Assembly: GCA_942491465.1 (NCBI GenBank)
Contig: CALOBA010000027.1
Coordinates: forward strand, 1-41,138
Direction: 5' to 3'
Source of the DNA: CALOBA01 sp942491465
GTDB lineage: Bacteria > Pseudomonadota > Gammaproteobacteria > Chromatiales > Chromatiaceae
Length of the DNA stretch: 41,138 bases
Below the pieces are notes generated by a model. The model searched no databases, had not been told where the DNA came from, and saw only the letters and a program-made list of their open reading frames with translations. Position numbers and translations under genes: made by a program. Shown in pieces: positions 8,985-16,946 of this stretch; the first letter of the stretch is position 1, and the number at the start of each line of letters is the position of its first letter.

Positions 8985-9890
8985 ATGAGACAACCCCACG
9001 CCTGCATCCTCGGCGGTACCGGCTTCATCGGCCGTCACCTGTTGCTGCGCCTGACCAAGGCCGGCTGGCATTGCCGCATCCCGACCCGCTATCCGCACCG
9101 CCATCGCGACCTCGCCCTCTATCCCGGCGTGTCGTTGGTGCCGGTGCCGACCCTCGATGCCGACGGCCTGGCCGGCTGCATGGACGGCGCCGATCTGGCG
9201 GTCAACCTGATCGGCATCCTCAACGAGCACAAGCACGGTGACTTCCAGCGCGTCCATGTGGAGCTGGCCAGCGAGGTGGTGACCGCCGCCCTCGCCGCCG
9301 CCGTGCCCCGCTACCTGCACATGAGCGCGCTGCACGCGGATGCGCAAGGCGGCGCCAGCGCCTATCTGCGCTCGAAAGGGGCCGGCGAGGACCTGGCCCA
9401 CTCCAGCGAGGGCCTGGCCGTGACCAGCTTCCGGCCGTCGGTGGTCTTCGGCCGCGGCGACAGCTTCTTCAATCGCTTCGCGGCGCTGCTTGAGATGACC
9501 CCCGGCCTGTTCCCGCTGGCCTGTCCCGATGCACGCTTCGCCCCGGTCTGGGTCGGCGACCTGGCCGAGGCCATGCTGCGCAGCGTCGGCGACGACACCG
9601 GCGTCGGCCGCCGCTACGACCTCTGCGGTCCGCGCGTCTTTTCGCTTGAGGAACTGGTGGCCTATACCGCCGCGCAGACCGGTCAACGGGCGCTGCTGAT
9701 GGGGCTGAACGACTTCGGCTCGCGGCTGCAGGCGCGGGTGTTCGAGCGCCTGCCGGGCAAGCCGTTCACCATGGACAACTACCTGTCCATGCAGACGGCC
9801 AGCACCTGCACCGAGCACAACGGCCTGCTGGAGCTCGGCATCCACCCCACCGATATCGACACCATCGTGCCGACCTATCTCGGCGGCTGA
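8985..9890 (+). CDS. Complex I NDUFA9-like NAD(P)-binding protein (atypical SDR)
   Basis: This 301-aa protein has an N-terminal Rossmann motif GGTGFIG (about residues 10-16). The body is that of atypical short-chain dehydrogenases related to the complex I accessory subunit NDUFA9. The segment VNLIGILNEHKHGDFQRVHVEL and the YLRSKGAGE region (Tyr and Lys of the YxxxK-like motif) are characteristic. The ATG at 8985 gives the family N-terminus (MRQPHACILGG); a longer reading frame upstream has no family match. Bacterial members have been linked to quinone-related or redox functions, but no reaction is established here. It is followed by a large nested palindrome and then the convergent MidA-like gene. 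Confidence 0.88.
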   Translation: MRQPHACILGGTGFIGRHLLLRLTKAGWHCRIPTRYPHRHRDLALYPGVSLVPVPTLDADGLAGCMDGADLAVNLIGILNEHKHGDFQRVHVELASEVVTAALAAAVPRYLHMSALHADAQGGASAYLRSKGAGEDLAHSSEGLAVTSFRPSVVFGRGDSFFNRFAALLEMTPGLFPLACPDARFAPVWVGDLAEAMLRSVGDDTGVGRRYDLCGPRVFSLEELVAYTAAQTGQRALLMGLNDFGSRLQARVFERLPGKPFTMDNYLSMQTASTCTEHNGLLELGIHPTDIDTIVPTYLGG

Positions 9891-9984
9891 GGACGAGGGC
9901 GGGCGGGGCGGACACCCGCCCCGGCGCAAGCGACATCCACCGGTGCCGTCGGTGGACTGGACTGCGCTTGTCCGCCCGACGTCC
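9891..9984. terminator. Nested palindrome between convergent genes
   Basis: Several inverted repeats are nested around a centre near 9946. They are GGACG/CGTCC (9891-9895 with 9980-9984), GGGCGGAC/GTCCGCCC (9906-9913 with 9970-9977), CAAGCG/CGCTTG (9927-9932 with 9965-9970) and TCCACCG/CGGTGGA (9936-9942 with 9950-9956). An alternative local hairpin GGGGCGG/CCGCCCC lies at 9905-9922. The region starts right after the stop of the NDUFA9-like gene and ends just before the stop of the convergent gene, so a bidirectional terminator role is likely. No T-tract is present. Confidence 0.55.
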
Positions 9985-9994
9985 TGTTCCCGGC

Positions 9995-11155
9995 CTAGAG
10001 CCGGTGGCTGAGGTCGCGCACCGAAAGCCCGCTCAGCTCGACGGTCAGCCCCCGGGCCAGGGCCATGACCTGGAAGCGCTCCCCCATCTGCGTGGGCAGC
10101 AGCAACTGCTTGGCCCCGGCGGCCAGGGACATGGCAGCCGCCGGGTCCGGTGCCGCGGCCATGGCCTCGCCGAGCAGGCGGTCGATGCCGCAGCCGAGCA
10201 GGAAGTTGGCCTGGGTGGTGTAGCCCGCCAGGGTCAGGCCCGCTGCGCTGCCGGCCTCGGCCAGGGCGGTGAAGTCCACGCTGGCGGTGATGTCCTGCAG
10301 GCCCACCTCGGCGTACGGGTCGGCATGGGCGCGATGGCGCGCATGACAGATCAGCGTGCCCATATCGCGCTCGGGCAGGTAGTACTCCGAGCGCGGATAA
10401 CCGTAGTCGATGATCAGCGCCAGGCCCCGCTCCAGTGCGTCCGCCAGGGCCGCCACCCAGGGCTTGAGCCGCAGGTTGACCTCGGAGCAGTAGCCGGGCG
10501 TGTCGGCATGGCCGTGGGCCTGCAAGGCGGCGACCGCCGCCGCCAAGTCCGCTGAGCCCACCGCTGCGGCCACCTCCCGCAGCCCGTCTCCGGCCGGCTC
10601 CACGAACAGCTCCAAGGGCTTGCCGTCGGCATCGATGCGGAAGCGGTGCACCGGCATCGCATCGACCACCTCGTTGGCCAGGATCATGCCGTTGAGGCCG
10701 CTCGGCAGGGTCTGCAGCCATTCGATGCGCGGCATCAGCGCCGGCAGCCGCGCCGCCAGCAGCGCGCGCTGGCGGGCGGCGAGGGCCGGGCTCGGCTCCA
10801 GGATCAGGTAACGCGCCGGCAGCCGGTCGGCGGCCGCGAGGGCCGAGAGCAGCTCCGCGGCCATCGCGCCGGTGCCGGCGCCGAGTTCCAGCAGATCACC
10901 GCCGCCCACGGCGTCGAGTACCTCGGTGCAGGTCACCGCCAGGGCTTGGGCGAACAGCGGCGAGACCTCGGGGGCGGTGATGAAGTCGCCGCCGGGCCCG
11001 AGCTTCTCGGCCCCGGCGGCGTAGTAGCCGAGACCGGGGGCGTAGAGCGCCAGCTCCATGAAGCGGTCGAAGGGGAGGCGTCCGCCGCGGGCCGCGGCCT
11101 CGTCGCGGATCAGCGACAGCAGCCGGGCGCTGGTCTGGTTGGCGATATCGGTCAT
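9995..11155 (-). CDS. MidA/NDUFAF7-family SAM-dependent methyltransferase
   Basis: The 386-aa protein matches the MidA/NDUFAF7 (COG1565) family. The segment PFDRFMELALYAPGLGYYAAG near the N-terminus, GGDFITAPEVSPLFAQ, and the SAM-binding LLELGAGTGAMA are all family signatures. Mitochondrial NDUFAF7 dimethylates an arginine on a complex I subunit, and a similar protein-arginine role in bacteria is possible but unproved. The ATG at 11155 (MTDIANQTSA) is preferred, since the 17 extra residues from an upstream ATG are low-complexity. It follows dsbA on the same strand, 85 bases away. Together with the NDUFA9-like gene across the palindrome, two complex I-related families sit side by side. Confidence 0.88.
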   Translation of the reverse strand: MTDIANQTSARLLSLIRDEAAARGGRLPFDRFMELALYAPGLGYYAAGAEKLGPGGDFITAPEVSPLFAQALAVTCTEVLDAVGGGDLLELGAGTGAMAAELLSALAAADRLPARYLILEPSPALAARQRALLAARLPALMPRIEWLQTLPSGLNGMILANEVVDAMPVHRFRIDADGKPLELFVEPAGDGLREVAAAVGSADLAAAVAALQAHGHADTPGYCSEVNLRLKPWVAALADALERGLALIIDYGYPRSEYYLPERDMGTLICHARHRAHADPYAEVGLQDITASVDFTALAEAGSAAGLTLAGYTTQANFLLGCGIDRLLGEAMAAAPDPAAAMSLAAGAKQLLLPTQMGERFQVMALARGLTVELSGLSVRDLSHRL

Positions 11156-11240
11156 TGGGGGATGCGCGAGGGCGCGTCGGCCTGGTGATGCGCGGCGACC
11201 GAACAAGGCCGCCGATGCGGGATGCCCGGCCGAGCGACGG

Positions 11241-11894
11241 TCAGTCTGCGGTCTCGTCGGCGCCGGTCTTACCCTGCTCCTTGGCGATCAGGGCATCGAT
11301 GACCTCGAACATCTTCTGCCGCCCGCCGGTCTGGGTGGCGCTGGTGAGGTACTTGCCGTTGACGACGATGGCGGGGACGCCGTCGATCTGGTAGCCGCGC
11401 ACCAGGCTGGCGGCCTTGCGGACCTTCATGTCGACGGGAAAGGAGCGGAATGTCTGCGCGAACACCTGCTCGTCGACGCCCTGCTCTCCGGCGAAGGCGA
11501 TGAGCTGCGCATCGGTGAGCAGCGGCCGCTTCTCGTCGTGCAGGGCGCGGAACAGCGGCTCGTGCAGCTGGTCGAGCACACCCATCTGCTCGGCGGTGAA
11601 GTAGAAGCGCGCGTGGGGCACCCAGCGCGTCGCGGCGGCGGCGGGCAGGCGGCGGAAGGTGACGCCTTCGGGCTTGGTCTTCAGCCAGCGCTGGATGTCG
11701 GGCTCCAGGTGATAGCAGTGCGGGCAGCCGTACCAGAACAGCTCCAGGACCTCGATGTCAGTGCCCGGCTCGGCGCGGGCGGGCGTTTCGATGACGGTGT
11801 AGTCGATGCCCTCATCGAGGGCCAGCGCCGGCAGGGTGATGAGCGCGGCGAGCAACATCAGGGCGCGCGGCCAGTATGCGGGGGAACGGGTCAT
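11241..11894 (-). CDS. dsbA: Thiol:disulfide interchange protein DsbA
   Basis: This periplasmic oxidase introduces disulfides into secreted proteins and is re-oxidised by DsbB. The 217-aa protein has a signal peptide (residues 1-25, ending LPALA). The active-site CPHC at 57-60 is in FWYGCPHCYHLEP, and the cis-proline loop GVPAIVV has Pro at 174. The XX dipeptide PH is the classic strongly oxidising DsbA type. It lies between ubiA (41 bases upstream) and the MidA-like gene, all on the minus strand. In this window its likely clients include the SCO and c-type cytochrome proteins, an inference. Confidence 0.94.
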   Translation of the reverse strand: MTRSPAYWPRALMLLAALITLPALALDEGIDYTVIETPARAEPGTDIEVLELFWYGCPHCYHLEPDIQRWLKTKPEGVTFRRLPAAAATRWVPHARFYFTAEQMGVLDQLHEPLFRALHDEKRPLLTDAQLIAFAGEQGVDEQVFAQTFRSFPVDMKVRKAASLVRGYQIDGVPAIVVNGKYLTSATQTGGRQKMFEVIDALIAKEQGKTGADETAD

Positions 11895-11935
11895 GAGAGG
11901 TCTCCGAGGTCGATCACGGTGGGCGGCGAGGTGGC

Positions 11936-12871
11936 TCAGCGGATCAGGAAGTCGAGCACCAGGCCGACGAAGATGGCCATGCCGAAATAGTTGTTGTTCA
12001 GAAAGGCGGTGAAGCAGGCCTTGGGCTCGCGCTCGCGAATCAGCAACTGCTGGTAGGCGGCCAGCAGCGCGGCGACGCCGAGCCCGACGAAGTAGGCCCC
12101 GCCGAGGGCGGCGGCCTGGCCGATCCAGACCAGCATCGCCAGCATGACCGCCTGCAGGACGGCGATGACGGCGCGGTCGCGCTGGCCGAACAGGATGGCA
12201 GTGGACTTGATGCCGACCTTGAGGTCGTCGTCACGGTCGACCATGGCATATTCGGTGTCGTAGATCAGCGCCCAAATGACGGTGGCAACAAACAGTACCC
12301 AGGCATAGGCCGGGATGGCGAAGCTGCCGGAGATGGCGGTGAAGGCCATGGGTACGGCCCAGCCGAAGGCGGCGCCGAGAAACAGCTGGGGCACATGGGT
12401 GAAGCGCTTCATGAACGGGTAGATCGCCGCCAAGGTGACGGCCACGAACGACATCATGATGGTCTCGCGATTGAGCATCACAAGGGTCATGATGAACGCG
12501 GTGAGGCTCAGCGCCACGAACACGCCCACGGCCTCGCGGGCGGAGATCTCGCCCACCGCCAGCGGGCGGGCGCTGGTGCGGGCCACATGGCCGTCGAGGT
12601 CGCGATCGGCAAAGTCGTTGATGGCGCAGCCGGCGGAGCGCATCAGGAAGACACCGGCAATGAACACCAGGACGATCTCCCAGGGCGGATTGCCGGCCCC
12701 GGCCAGCCACAGCGCCCACAGCGCCGGCCACATCAGCAGGAAGCTGCCGATGGGGCGGTTGAAGCGGATCAGCCGGGCATAGGCGTCGAGGCGGCGACGC
12801 CAGCCGGTGGGCGCGTCGGCGCCGGCCTGCGCCGGTATCTCGCCCTTGCGGGTGTCTGGACTGAGGCTCAT
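11936..12871 (-). CDS. ubiA: 4-hydroxybenzoate polyprenyltransferase UbiA
   Basis: UbiA prenylates 4-hydroxybenzoate in the membrane, the step that commits it to ubiquinone synthesis. The 311-aa protein has multiple hydrophobic helices. The first Asp-rich motif NDFADRDLD is at 85-93, followed by the typical HVARTSARPLA. The second motif lies in the region YDTEYAMVDRDDDLKVGIKSTAI. The first about 25 residues are slightly longer than usual but lack features arguing for a later start. ubiC is not adjacent. It leads the ubiA-dsbA-midA-like run and is divergent from the acuI-like gene. Confidence 0.95.
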   Translation of the reverse strand: MSLSPDTRKGEIPAQAGADAPTGWRRRLDAYARLIRFNRPIGSFLLMWPALWALWLAGAGNPPWEIVLVFIAGVFLMRSAGCAINDFADRDLDGHVARTSARPLAVGEISAREAVGVFVALSLTAFIMTLVMLNRETIMMSFVAVTLAAIYPFMKRFTHVPQLFLGAAFGWAVPMAFTAISGSFAIPAYAWVLFVATVIWALIYDTEYAMVDRDDDLKVGIKSTAILFGQRDRAVIAVLQAVMLAMLVWIGQAAALGGAYFVGLGVAALLAAYQQLLIREREPKACFTAFLNNNYFGMAIFVGLVLDFLIR

Positions 12872-12980
12872 GCGGGGGACCTGACCTGGTGGATTCGCTT
12901 GCGATCGTCGCCCGGGGCCTTAGGATGGCCGGGCGCGACCGCGCATTATGTCACAGGGCCCCGCGCCCTAGGGCCGCCGC

Positions 12981-13006
12981 CGGCGGCAGGTCTGCGCCTG
13001 CCGCCG
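12981..13006 (+). promoter_or_regulatory. Strong hairpin upstream of the acuI-like gene
   Basis: The arms CGGCGGCAGG (12981-12990) and CCTGCCGCCG (12997-13006) pair perfectly over 10 bp with a 6-base loop, 50 bases before the ATG at 13056. The left arm overlaps a second palindrome, CCGCCGGCGG, at about 12974-12983, so two structures would compete. Whether it lies in the leader RNA is unknown. No T-tract follows. Confidence 0.35.
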
Positions 13007-13055
13007 CGGCTGCGTTTCAGCCGTCCCGAATCAGATCACCCGACCAGGAGAGACC

Positions 13056-14039
13056 ATGTCCGAGCACAGCGCCTTTCGCATCCACAACGCCGACGGCCAT
13101 CGCGCCGGCGTCGAGCGCGTACCCACCCCGGAGCCCGCCGCCGGCGAGGTCCTGATCCGTGTCCAATACTCCGGCGTCAACTATAAGGACGCCCTGGCGG
13201 GGAGCGGTCGCGGCAAGATCCTGAAACGCTTCCCGCTCACCGGCGGCATCGACGCCGCCGGCGTGGTCGCGCGCTCCGAGCACGCCGACTTCAAGCCCGG
13301 CGACGCGGTCATCGCCACCAGCTTCGGCATGAGCTTCGACCACGACGGCGGCTACGCCGAGTATCTGTGCGTGCCCGGCGACTGGGTGGTGGCCATGCCC
13401 GACGGGCTCGACGCCCGCGCTGCGATGATCCTGGGCACTGCCGGCTTCACCGCCGCGCTGGCCGTGCACCGGATGCTGGCCAACGGCCAGGTACCGGAAC
13501 TGGGGCCGGTGCTGGTGACCGGGGCCACCGGCGGCGTCGGCTCGGTGGCCATTGCCATCCTCGCCCGGCTCGGCTTCGAGGTGGTCGCGGTCTCCGGTAA
13601 GCCCGAGCGCCACGACTGGCTGCGCCGCTTGGGCGCGTCGCGCTGCATCGACCGCGACGCACTGCCCGGCGGCGACCGTCCGCTGGAACAGGCGGTCTGG
13701 GGTGGGGCCGTCGACAACGTGGGCGGGGCGATGCTGGCGCGGATCACCCGCACCCTGGCCCCCAACGGCAACATCGCCAGCATCGGCCTGGCCGGCGGCA
13801 TCGCGCTGGACACGACGGTGATGCCGTTCATCCTGCGCGGTGTCGCGCTGCTCGGCTGCAACTCGGTGGACACGCCCATGCCGCTGCGCAGCGCGCTCTG
13901 GCAACACCTGGCCGGCGACTGGGCGCCGGCGGATCTGGAGGCAGTGCACAGCGAGACCGTTGGGCTCGACGGGCTGATGCCGGTATTCGAGCGCATGCTC
14001 GCCGGGCAGACCCATGGGCGGGTCCTGGTCGAGATCTAG
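13056..14039 (+). CDS. AcuI/YhdH-family quinone oxidoreductase (acrylyl-CoA reductase type)
   Basis: This 327-aa member of the medium-chain dehydrogenase family lacks the structural zinc loop. It has the family N-terminus (VLIRVQYSGVNYKDALAG), the central GIDAAGVV, and the NADPH-binding GATGGVGSVAIAIL. The YhdH/AcuI subgroup reduces acrylyl-CoA to propionyl-CoA with NADPH, and close paralogues act on other enoyl substrates. An AGGAGA ribosome site lies just before the ATG. It is divergent from ubiA, and its TAG stop overlaps the stop of the ammonium transporter in a single CTAG. No DMSP or propionate genes are near, so the substrate is open. Confidence 0.9.
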   Translation: MSEHSAFRIHNADGHRAGVERVPTPEPAAGEVLIRVQYSGVNYKDALAGSGRGKILKRFPLTGGIDAAGVVARSEHADFKPGDAVIATSFGMSFDHDGGYAEYLCVPGDWVVAMPDGLDARAAMILGTAGFTAALAVHRMLANGQVPELGPVLVTGATGGVGSVAIAILARLGFEVVAVSGKPERHDWLRRLGASRCIDRDALPGGDRPLEQAVWGGAVDNVGGAMLARITRTLAPNGNIASIGLAGGIALDTTVMPFILRGVALLGCNSVDTPMPLRSALWQHLAGDWAPADLEAVHSETVGLDGLMPVFERMLAGQTHGRVLVEI

Positions 14040-15250
14040 ACCTCGCCGCGGTTGTAGTCCGGCTCGGCGGTGATCTTGTGGATGCTCAGATCCGCGCCCT
14101 GATATTCCTCTTCCTCGGACAGGCGCAGCCCGAACAGGCCCTTGAGGACGCCGTAGATCAGGAAGCCGCCGATGAGCGCGACCGTTACGCCGAGGAGGCT
14201 GCCGACGAGTTGGGAGAGGAAGCTGACACCGCCCATGCCGCCGAACATCTCCAGGCCGAAGATGCCGGCGGCGATGCCGCCCCAGAGCCCGCACAGGCCG
14301 TGCAGCGGCCAGACGCCGAGCACGTCGTCGATCTTCCACTTGTTCTGGGTCAGCGTGAAGGTGACGACGAACAGGGCACCGGCCACGGCGCCGACGAACA
14401 GGGCGCCGAGGGGGTGGAACAGGTCGGAGCCGGCACAGACCGCCACCAGGCCGGCCAGCGGACCGTTGTGCAGGAAGCCAGGGTCATTGCGGCCGACGAA
14501 CAGGGCCGCGAGCACGCCGCCGATCATGGCCATCAGCGAGTTCACCGCCACCAGGCCGCTGACGGCATCGACGGTCTGCGCCGACATGACGTTGAAGCCG
14601 AACCAGCCAACGGTGAGGATCCAGGCGCCCAGGGATAGGAACGGGATGGATGATGGCGGGTGGGCGGTGATGCCGCCGTCCTTGCGATAGCGCCCGCTGC
14701 GCGCACCGAGCAGCAGCACCGCGGCCAGCGCGATCCAGCCGCCCATGGCGTGGACGACGATGGAGCCGGCGAAGTCGCGGAACGGCGCGCCGAACCAGCC
14801 CTCGAGCAGACTCTGGACGCCGAAGTTGCCGTTCCAGGCGATGCCCTCGAACAGCGGATAGATCAGGCCGACGATCAGCAGCGAGGCGATCAGCTGCGGG
14901 TAGAACTTGGCCCGCTCGGCGATGCCGCCGGAGATGATGGCGGGGATGGCGGCGGCGAAGGTGAGCAGGAAGAAGAACTTGACCAGCTCATAGCCGTTGT
15001 TGACGTTCAGCGTCGGGGCGCTGGAGAAGAAGTCGATGCCGTAGGCGATGTAGAAGCCGACAAAGAAGTAGGCGATGGTCGAGATGGCGAAGTCGCTCAT
15101 GATCTTCGCCAGCGCGTTGACCTGGTTCTTGGCACGCACGGTGCCGACCTCCAGGAAGGCAAAGCCGGCATGCATCGCCAGGACCATGATGGCGCCCATG
15201 AGGATGAACAGGACGTCTGTCCCGGCCTTGATTTGATCGATGTTCTCCAC
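14036..15250 (-). CDS. amt: Ammonium transporter Amt
   Basis: This inner-membrane channel conducts NH3/NH4+. The 404-aa protein has about eleven hydrophobic segments. The pore twin histidines are present in SIVVHAMGGW and PLHGLCGLWGG, along with the family motif region FGFNVMSAQ. I place the start at the GTG at 15250, giving VENIDQIKAGTDVLF. The frame remains open 108 codons further, but those residues have no Amt character and overlap the promoter. An AGAGG sequence lies 10-14 bases before the GTG. The sigma-54 promoter and NtrC-type site upstream fit nitrogen-starvation control. No glnK gene is adjacent, although Amt and GlnK are usually paired. Its stop shares CTAG with the acuI-like gene. 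Confidence 0.93.
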   Translation of the reverse strand: MENIDQIKAGTDVLFILMGAIMVLAMHAGFAFLEVGTVRAKNQVNALAKIMSDFAISTIAYFFVGFYIAYGIDFFSSAPTLNVNNGYELVKFFFLLTFAAAIPAIISGGIAERAKFYPQLIASLLIVGLIYPLFEGIAWNGNFGVQSLLEGWFGAPFRDFAGSIVVHAMGGWIALAAVLLLGARSGRYRKDGGITAHPPSSIPFLSLGAWILTVGWFGFNVMSAQTVDAVSGLVAVNSLMAMIGGVLAALFVGRNDPGFLHNGPLAGLVAVCAGSDLFHPLGALFVGAVAGALFVVTFTLTQNKWKIDDVLGVWPLHGLCGLWGGIAAGIFGLEMFGGMGGVSFLSQLVGSLLGVTVALIGGFLIYGVLKGLFGLRLSEEEEYQGADLSIHKITAEPDYNRGEV

Positions 15251-15311
15251 CTTGTCAGGACCTCTCGTTGTGGTTGACCGAAAATGGTGCACCTTAATGG
15301 GCGGACCATGA

Positions 15312-15328
15312 AGCACGAAAGGTGCCAA
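15312..15328 (-). promoter_or_regulatory. Sigma-54 promoter of amt
   Basis: On the minus strand the sequence is TTGGCACCTTTCGTGCT. It has TGGCAC at -24 and TGC at -12, with the required 10 bases between the GG and GC pairs. Transcription would start near 15301, about 50 bases before the proposed GTG start. It agrees closely with the TGGCACG-N4-TTGCA consensus. Confidence 0.75.
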
Positions 15329-15414
15329 GATCGCTGCGCCGTTGCGGTTTAGTCGGCCCTGCGCTTTGATCGGCTGCGGCGGGACGCAGGGTCCCTGGCC
15401 GGCACGGCCCAGAG

Positions 15415-15431
15415 CGCACCAGACTGGTGCA
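15415..15431. promoter_or_regulatory. NtrC-type enhancer site
   Basis: CGCACCAGACTGGTGCA is a near-perfect dyad (arms GCACCA and TGGTGC around GAC). It matches the NtrC consensus TGCACTAAAATGGTGCA. It lies about 90-100 bases upstream of the amt -24 element, the usual enhancer distance. A second partial GGTGCACC is present at 15290-15297, downstream of the promoter. Confidence 0.65.
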
Positions 15432-15585
15432 CTTCCGTGCTCGCGGTGGACGTTTTCGGCGCGTAGCGACAGACTGCGCCCCTGAGCCCCGGCATCGCCT
15501 GCGCAGCCGCGCGTCGGCGACATCGCGCATTCGCCCGCGGCCGAATGCTTGTGTTGTAGCGGCGACCACGCCATCTATCGCGACC

Positions 15586-16815
15586 ATGCAAACCGAGATC
15601 AGCCCCGCCCTGCTCGCCCGTGCCGATGTGCGCGAGGCCGAAGGTATCCTCCGCGCCTGCGTTCACTGCGGCTTCTGTACGGCCACCTGCCCGACCTATC
15701 AGCTGTTGGGCGACGAGCTCGACGGGCCCCGGGGACGCATCTACCAGATCAAGCTGGTCCTGGAGGGCGAGCAGCCGACGCGGGTGACGCAGCGGCACCT
15801 GGACCGCTGTCTGACCTGCCGCTCCTGCGAGACGACCTGTCCCTCGGGTGTTCGCTACGGACGCCTGGTGGACATCGGACGCCACATCATCGAGCAGCAG
15901 GTCGACAGACCCGCATCCGAGCGCTGGCTGCGCCGCGCCCTGGTGGCGATCGTGCCGCACCGACGCCGGTTTGCCGCGCTGATCGGCGCCGCGCGGTTGG
16001 TAAGACCGCTGCTGCCCGCCGCGCTGCGCCGCAAGGTCCCGCCGCGGCGCGCCACCGGCCCCAAGCCGGCGCTGCTCGGCACCGAGCGGCGCATGATCGC
16101 GCTCGCTGGCTGTGTCCAGGCGGCAGCGACCCCGCGCACCAATGCGGCCGCCGCGCGCATCCTGGCCCGCCTCGGCATCGCGCTGGTGGAGCCCGACGGC
16201 GCCGGCTGCTGCGGTGCCGCGGCCTACCATCTCAATGCCCAAGACCAGGCGCTGGCGCAGATGCGCCGCAACATCGATGCCTGGTGGCCGGCCATCGAGG
16301 CCGGCGCCGAGGCCATCCTGGTCAACGCCAGCGGCTGCGCCGCGGTGGTCAAGGACTACGGTGAGCTGCTGCGCGAAGATCCGGCCTACGCCCACAAGGC
16401 CGCCCGGGTTGCGGCGTTGGCGCAGGACCCGGGCGAGATCCTTGCCGGGCTCGACCTATCTGCATTGGGTCGGCCCGGCAACGGGCGCCGGGTCGCCTAT
16501 CACGCCCCCTGCACCCAGCAGCACGGCCAGCAGCTCAAGAACCTGGTGGAGCCGCTGCTGACCCGGCTCGGTTTCCAGCTGACACCGGTGGCCGACGCGC
16601 ATCTGTGCTGCGGCTCCGCCGGCACCTACTCCATCACCCAGCCGGCCCTGGCCGGAAAGCTGCGCGACAACAAGCTCGATGCCCTGGGGGCCGGCAGCCC
16701 GGAGCTGATCGCCACCGCCAACATCGGCTGCCAGCTCCACCTCGACGCCGGCAGCGCCCTGCCCGTCGTGCACTGGCTGGAGCTGATCGACCCGGACCAG
16801 AGCGGCAGCGCCTGA
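15586..16815 (+). CDS. glcF: Glycolate oxidase iron-sulfur subunit GlcF
   Basis: GlcF is the Fe-S electron-transfer subunit of the membrane-associated glycolate dehydrogenase (GlcDEF), which oxidises glycolate to glyoxylate. The 409-aa length matches. Two 4Fe-4S motifs are intact: Cys 25, 28, 31, 35 (CVHCGFCTATCP) and Cys 75, 78, 81, 85 (CLTCRSCETTCP). Two CCG-type cysteine-rich domains follow (GAGCCGAAAYH and HLCCGSAGTY). I start at the ATG at 15586 (MQTEISPALL); the upstream extension is not family-like. glcD and glcE are not adjacent, so the gene is separated from its partners, or the partner is a distant FAD subunit. A dyad terminator follows. Confidence 0.92.
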   Translation: MQTEISPALLARADVREAEGILRACVHCGFCTATCPTYQLLGDELDGPRGRIYQIKLVLEGEQPTRVTQRHLDRCLTCRSCETTCPSGVRYGRLVDIGRHIIEQQVDRPASERWLRRALVAIVPHRRRFAALIGAARLVRPLLPAALRRKVPPRRATGPKPALLGTERRMIALAGCVQAAATPRTNAAAARILARLGIALVEPDGAGCCGAAAYHLNAQDQALAQMRRNIDAWWPAIEAGAEAILVNASGCAAVVKDYGELLREDPAYAHKAARVAALAQDPGEILAGLDLSALGRPGNGRRVAYHAPCTQQHGQQLKNLVEPLLTRLGFQLTPVADAHLCCGSAGTYSITQPALAGKLRDNKLDALGAGSPELIATANIGCQLHLDAGSALPVVHWLELIDPDQSGSA

Positions 16816-16852
16816 GTCTCGCTGCCGCAAGGTAAGGCTCGGCGGGTCTCCT

Positions 16853-16902
16853 TCGCTATCGGGGTCGGTATCGCTATCGATCCCGATACCGATACCGATC
16901 CC
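16853..16902. repeat. Hexamer tandem repeat with dyad symmetry (TCGGTA/CCGATA type)
   Basis: Units of six with a conserved CG core run through this segment (GGTATC, GCTATC, then GATACC twice). The left part is complementary to the right: GGGGTCGGTATCG (16861-16873) pairs with CGATACCGATCCC (16890-16902) with one G-T pair. It lies in the convergent gap between glcF and the diguanylate cyclase gene. A second, differently sequenced repeat of the same design lies at 34175-34307. Confidence 0.7.
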
Positions 16903-16918
16903 AACGGATCTCCGTTGG
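16901..16918 (+). terminator. Hairpin terminator after glcF
   Basis: CCAACGGA and TCCGTTGG form a perfect 8-bp stem with a 2-base centre, followed by TTTATC. It lies 86 bases after the glcF stop in a convergent gap. The T-run is short, so strength is uncertain. Confidence 0.5.
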
Positions 16919-16946
16919 TTTATCGCACTTCGGCGCCGGTGGACTA

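Larger units (their letters stand above)
15251..15585. other. Divergent amt/glcF control region
   Basis: This 335-base region contains the amt sigma-54 promoter and NtrC-type site described separately. Nothing comparably clear points towards glcF on the plus strand. I see no gene in it. Confidence 0.55.

Noticed and set aside
7865..9241. 458-aa plus-strand ORF across the TauE gene
   Set aside because: Antisense to a clear membrane protein gene, with Gln/Arg/Ala-rich shadow composition.
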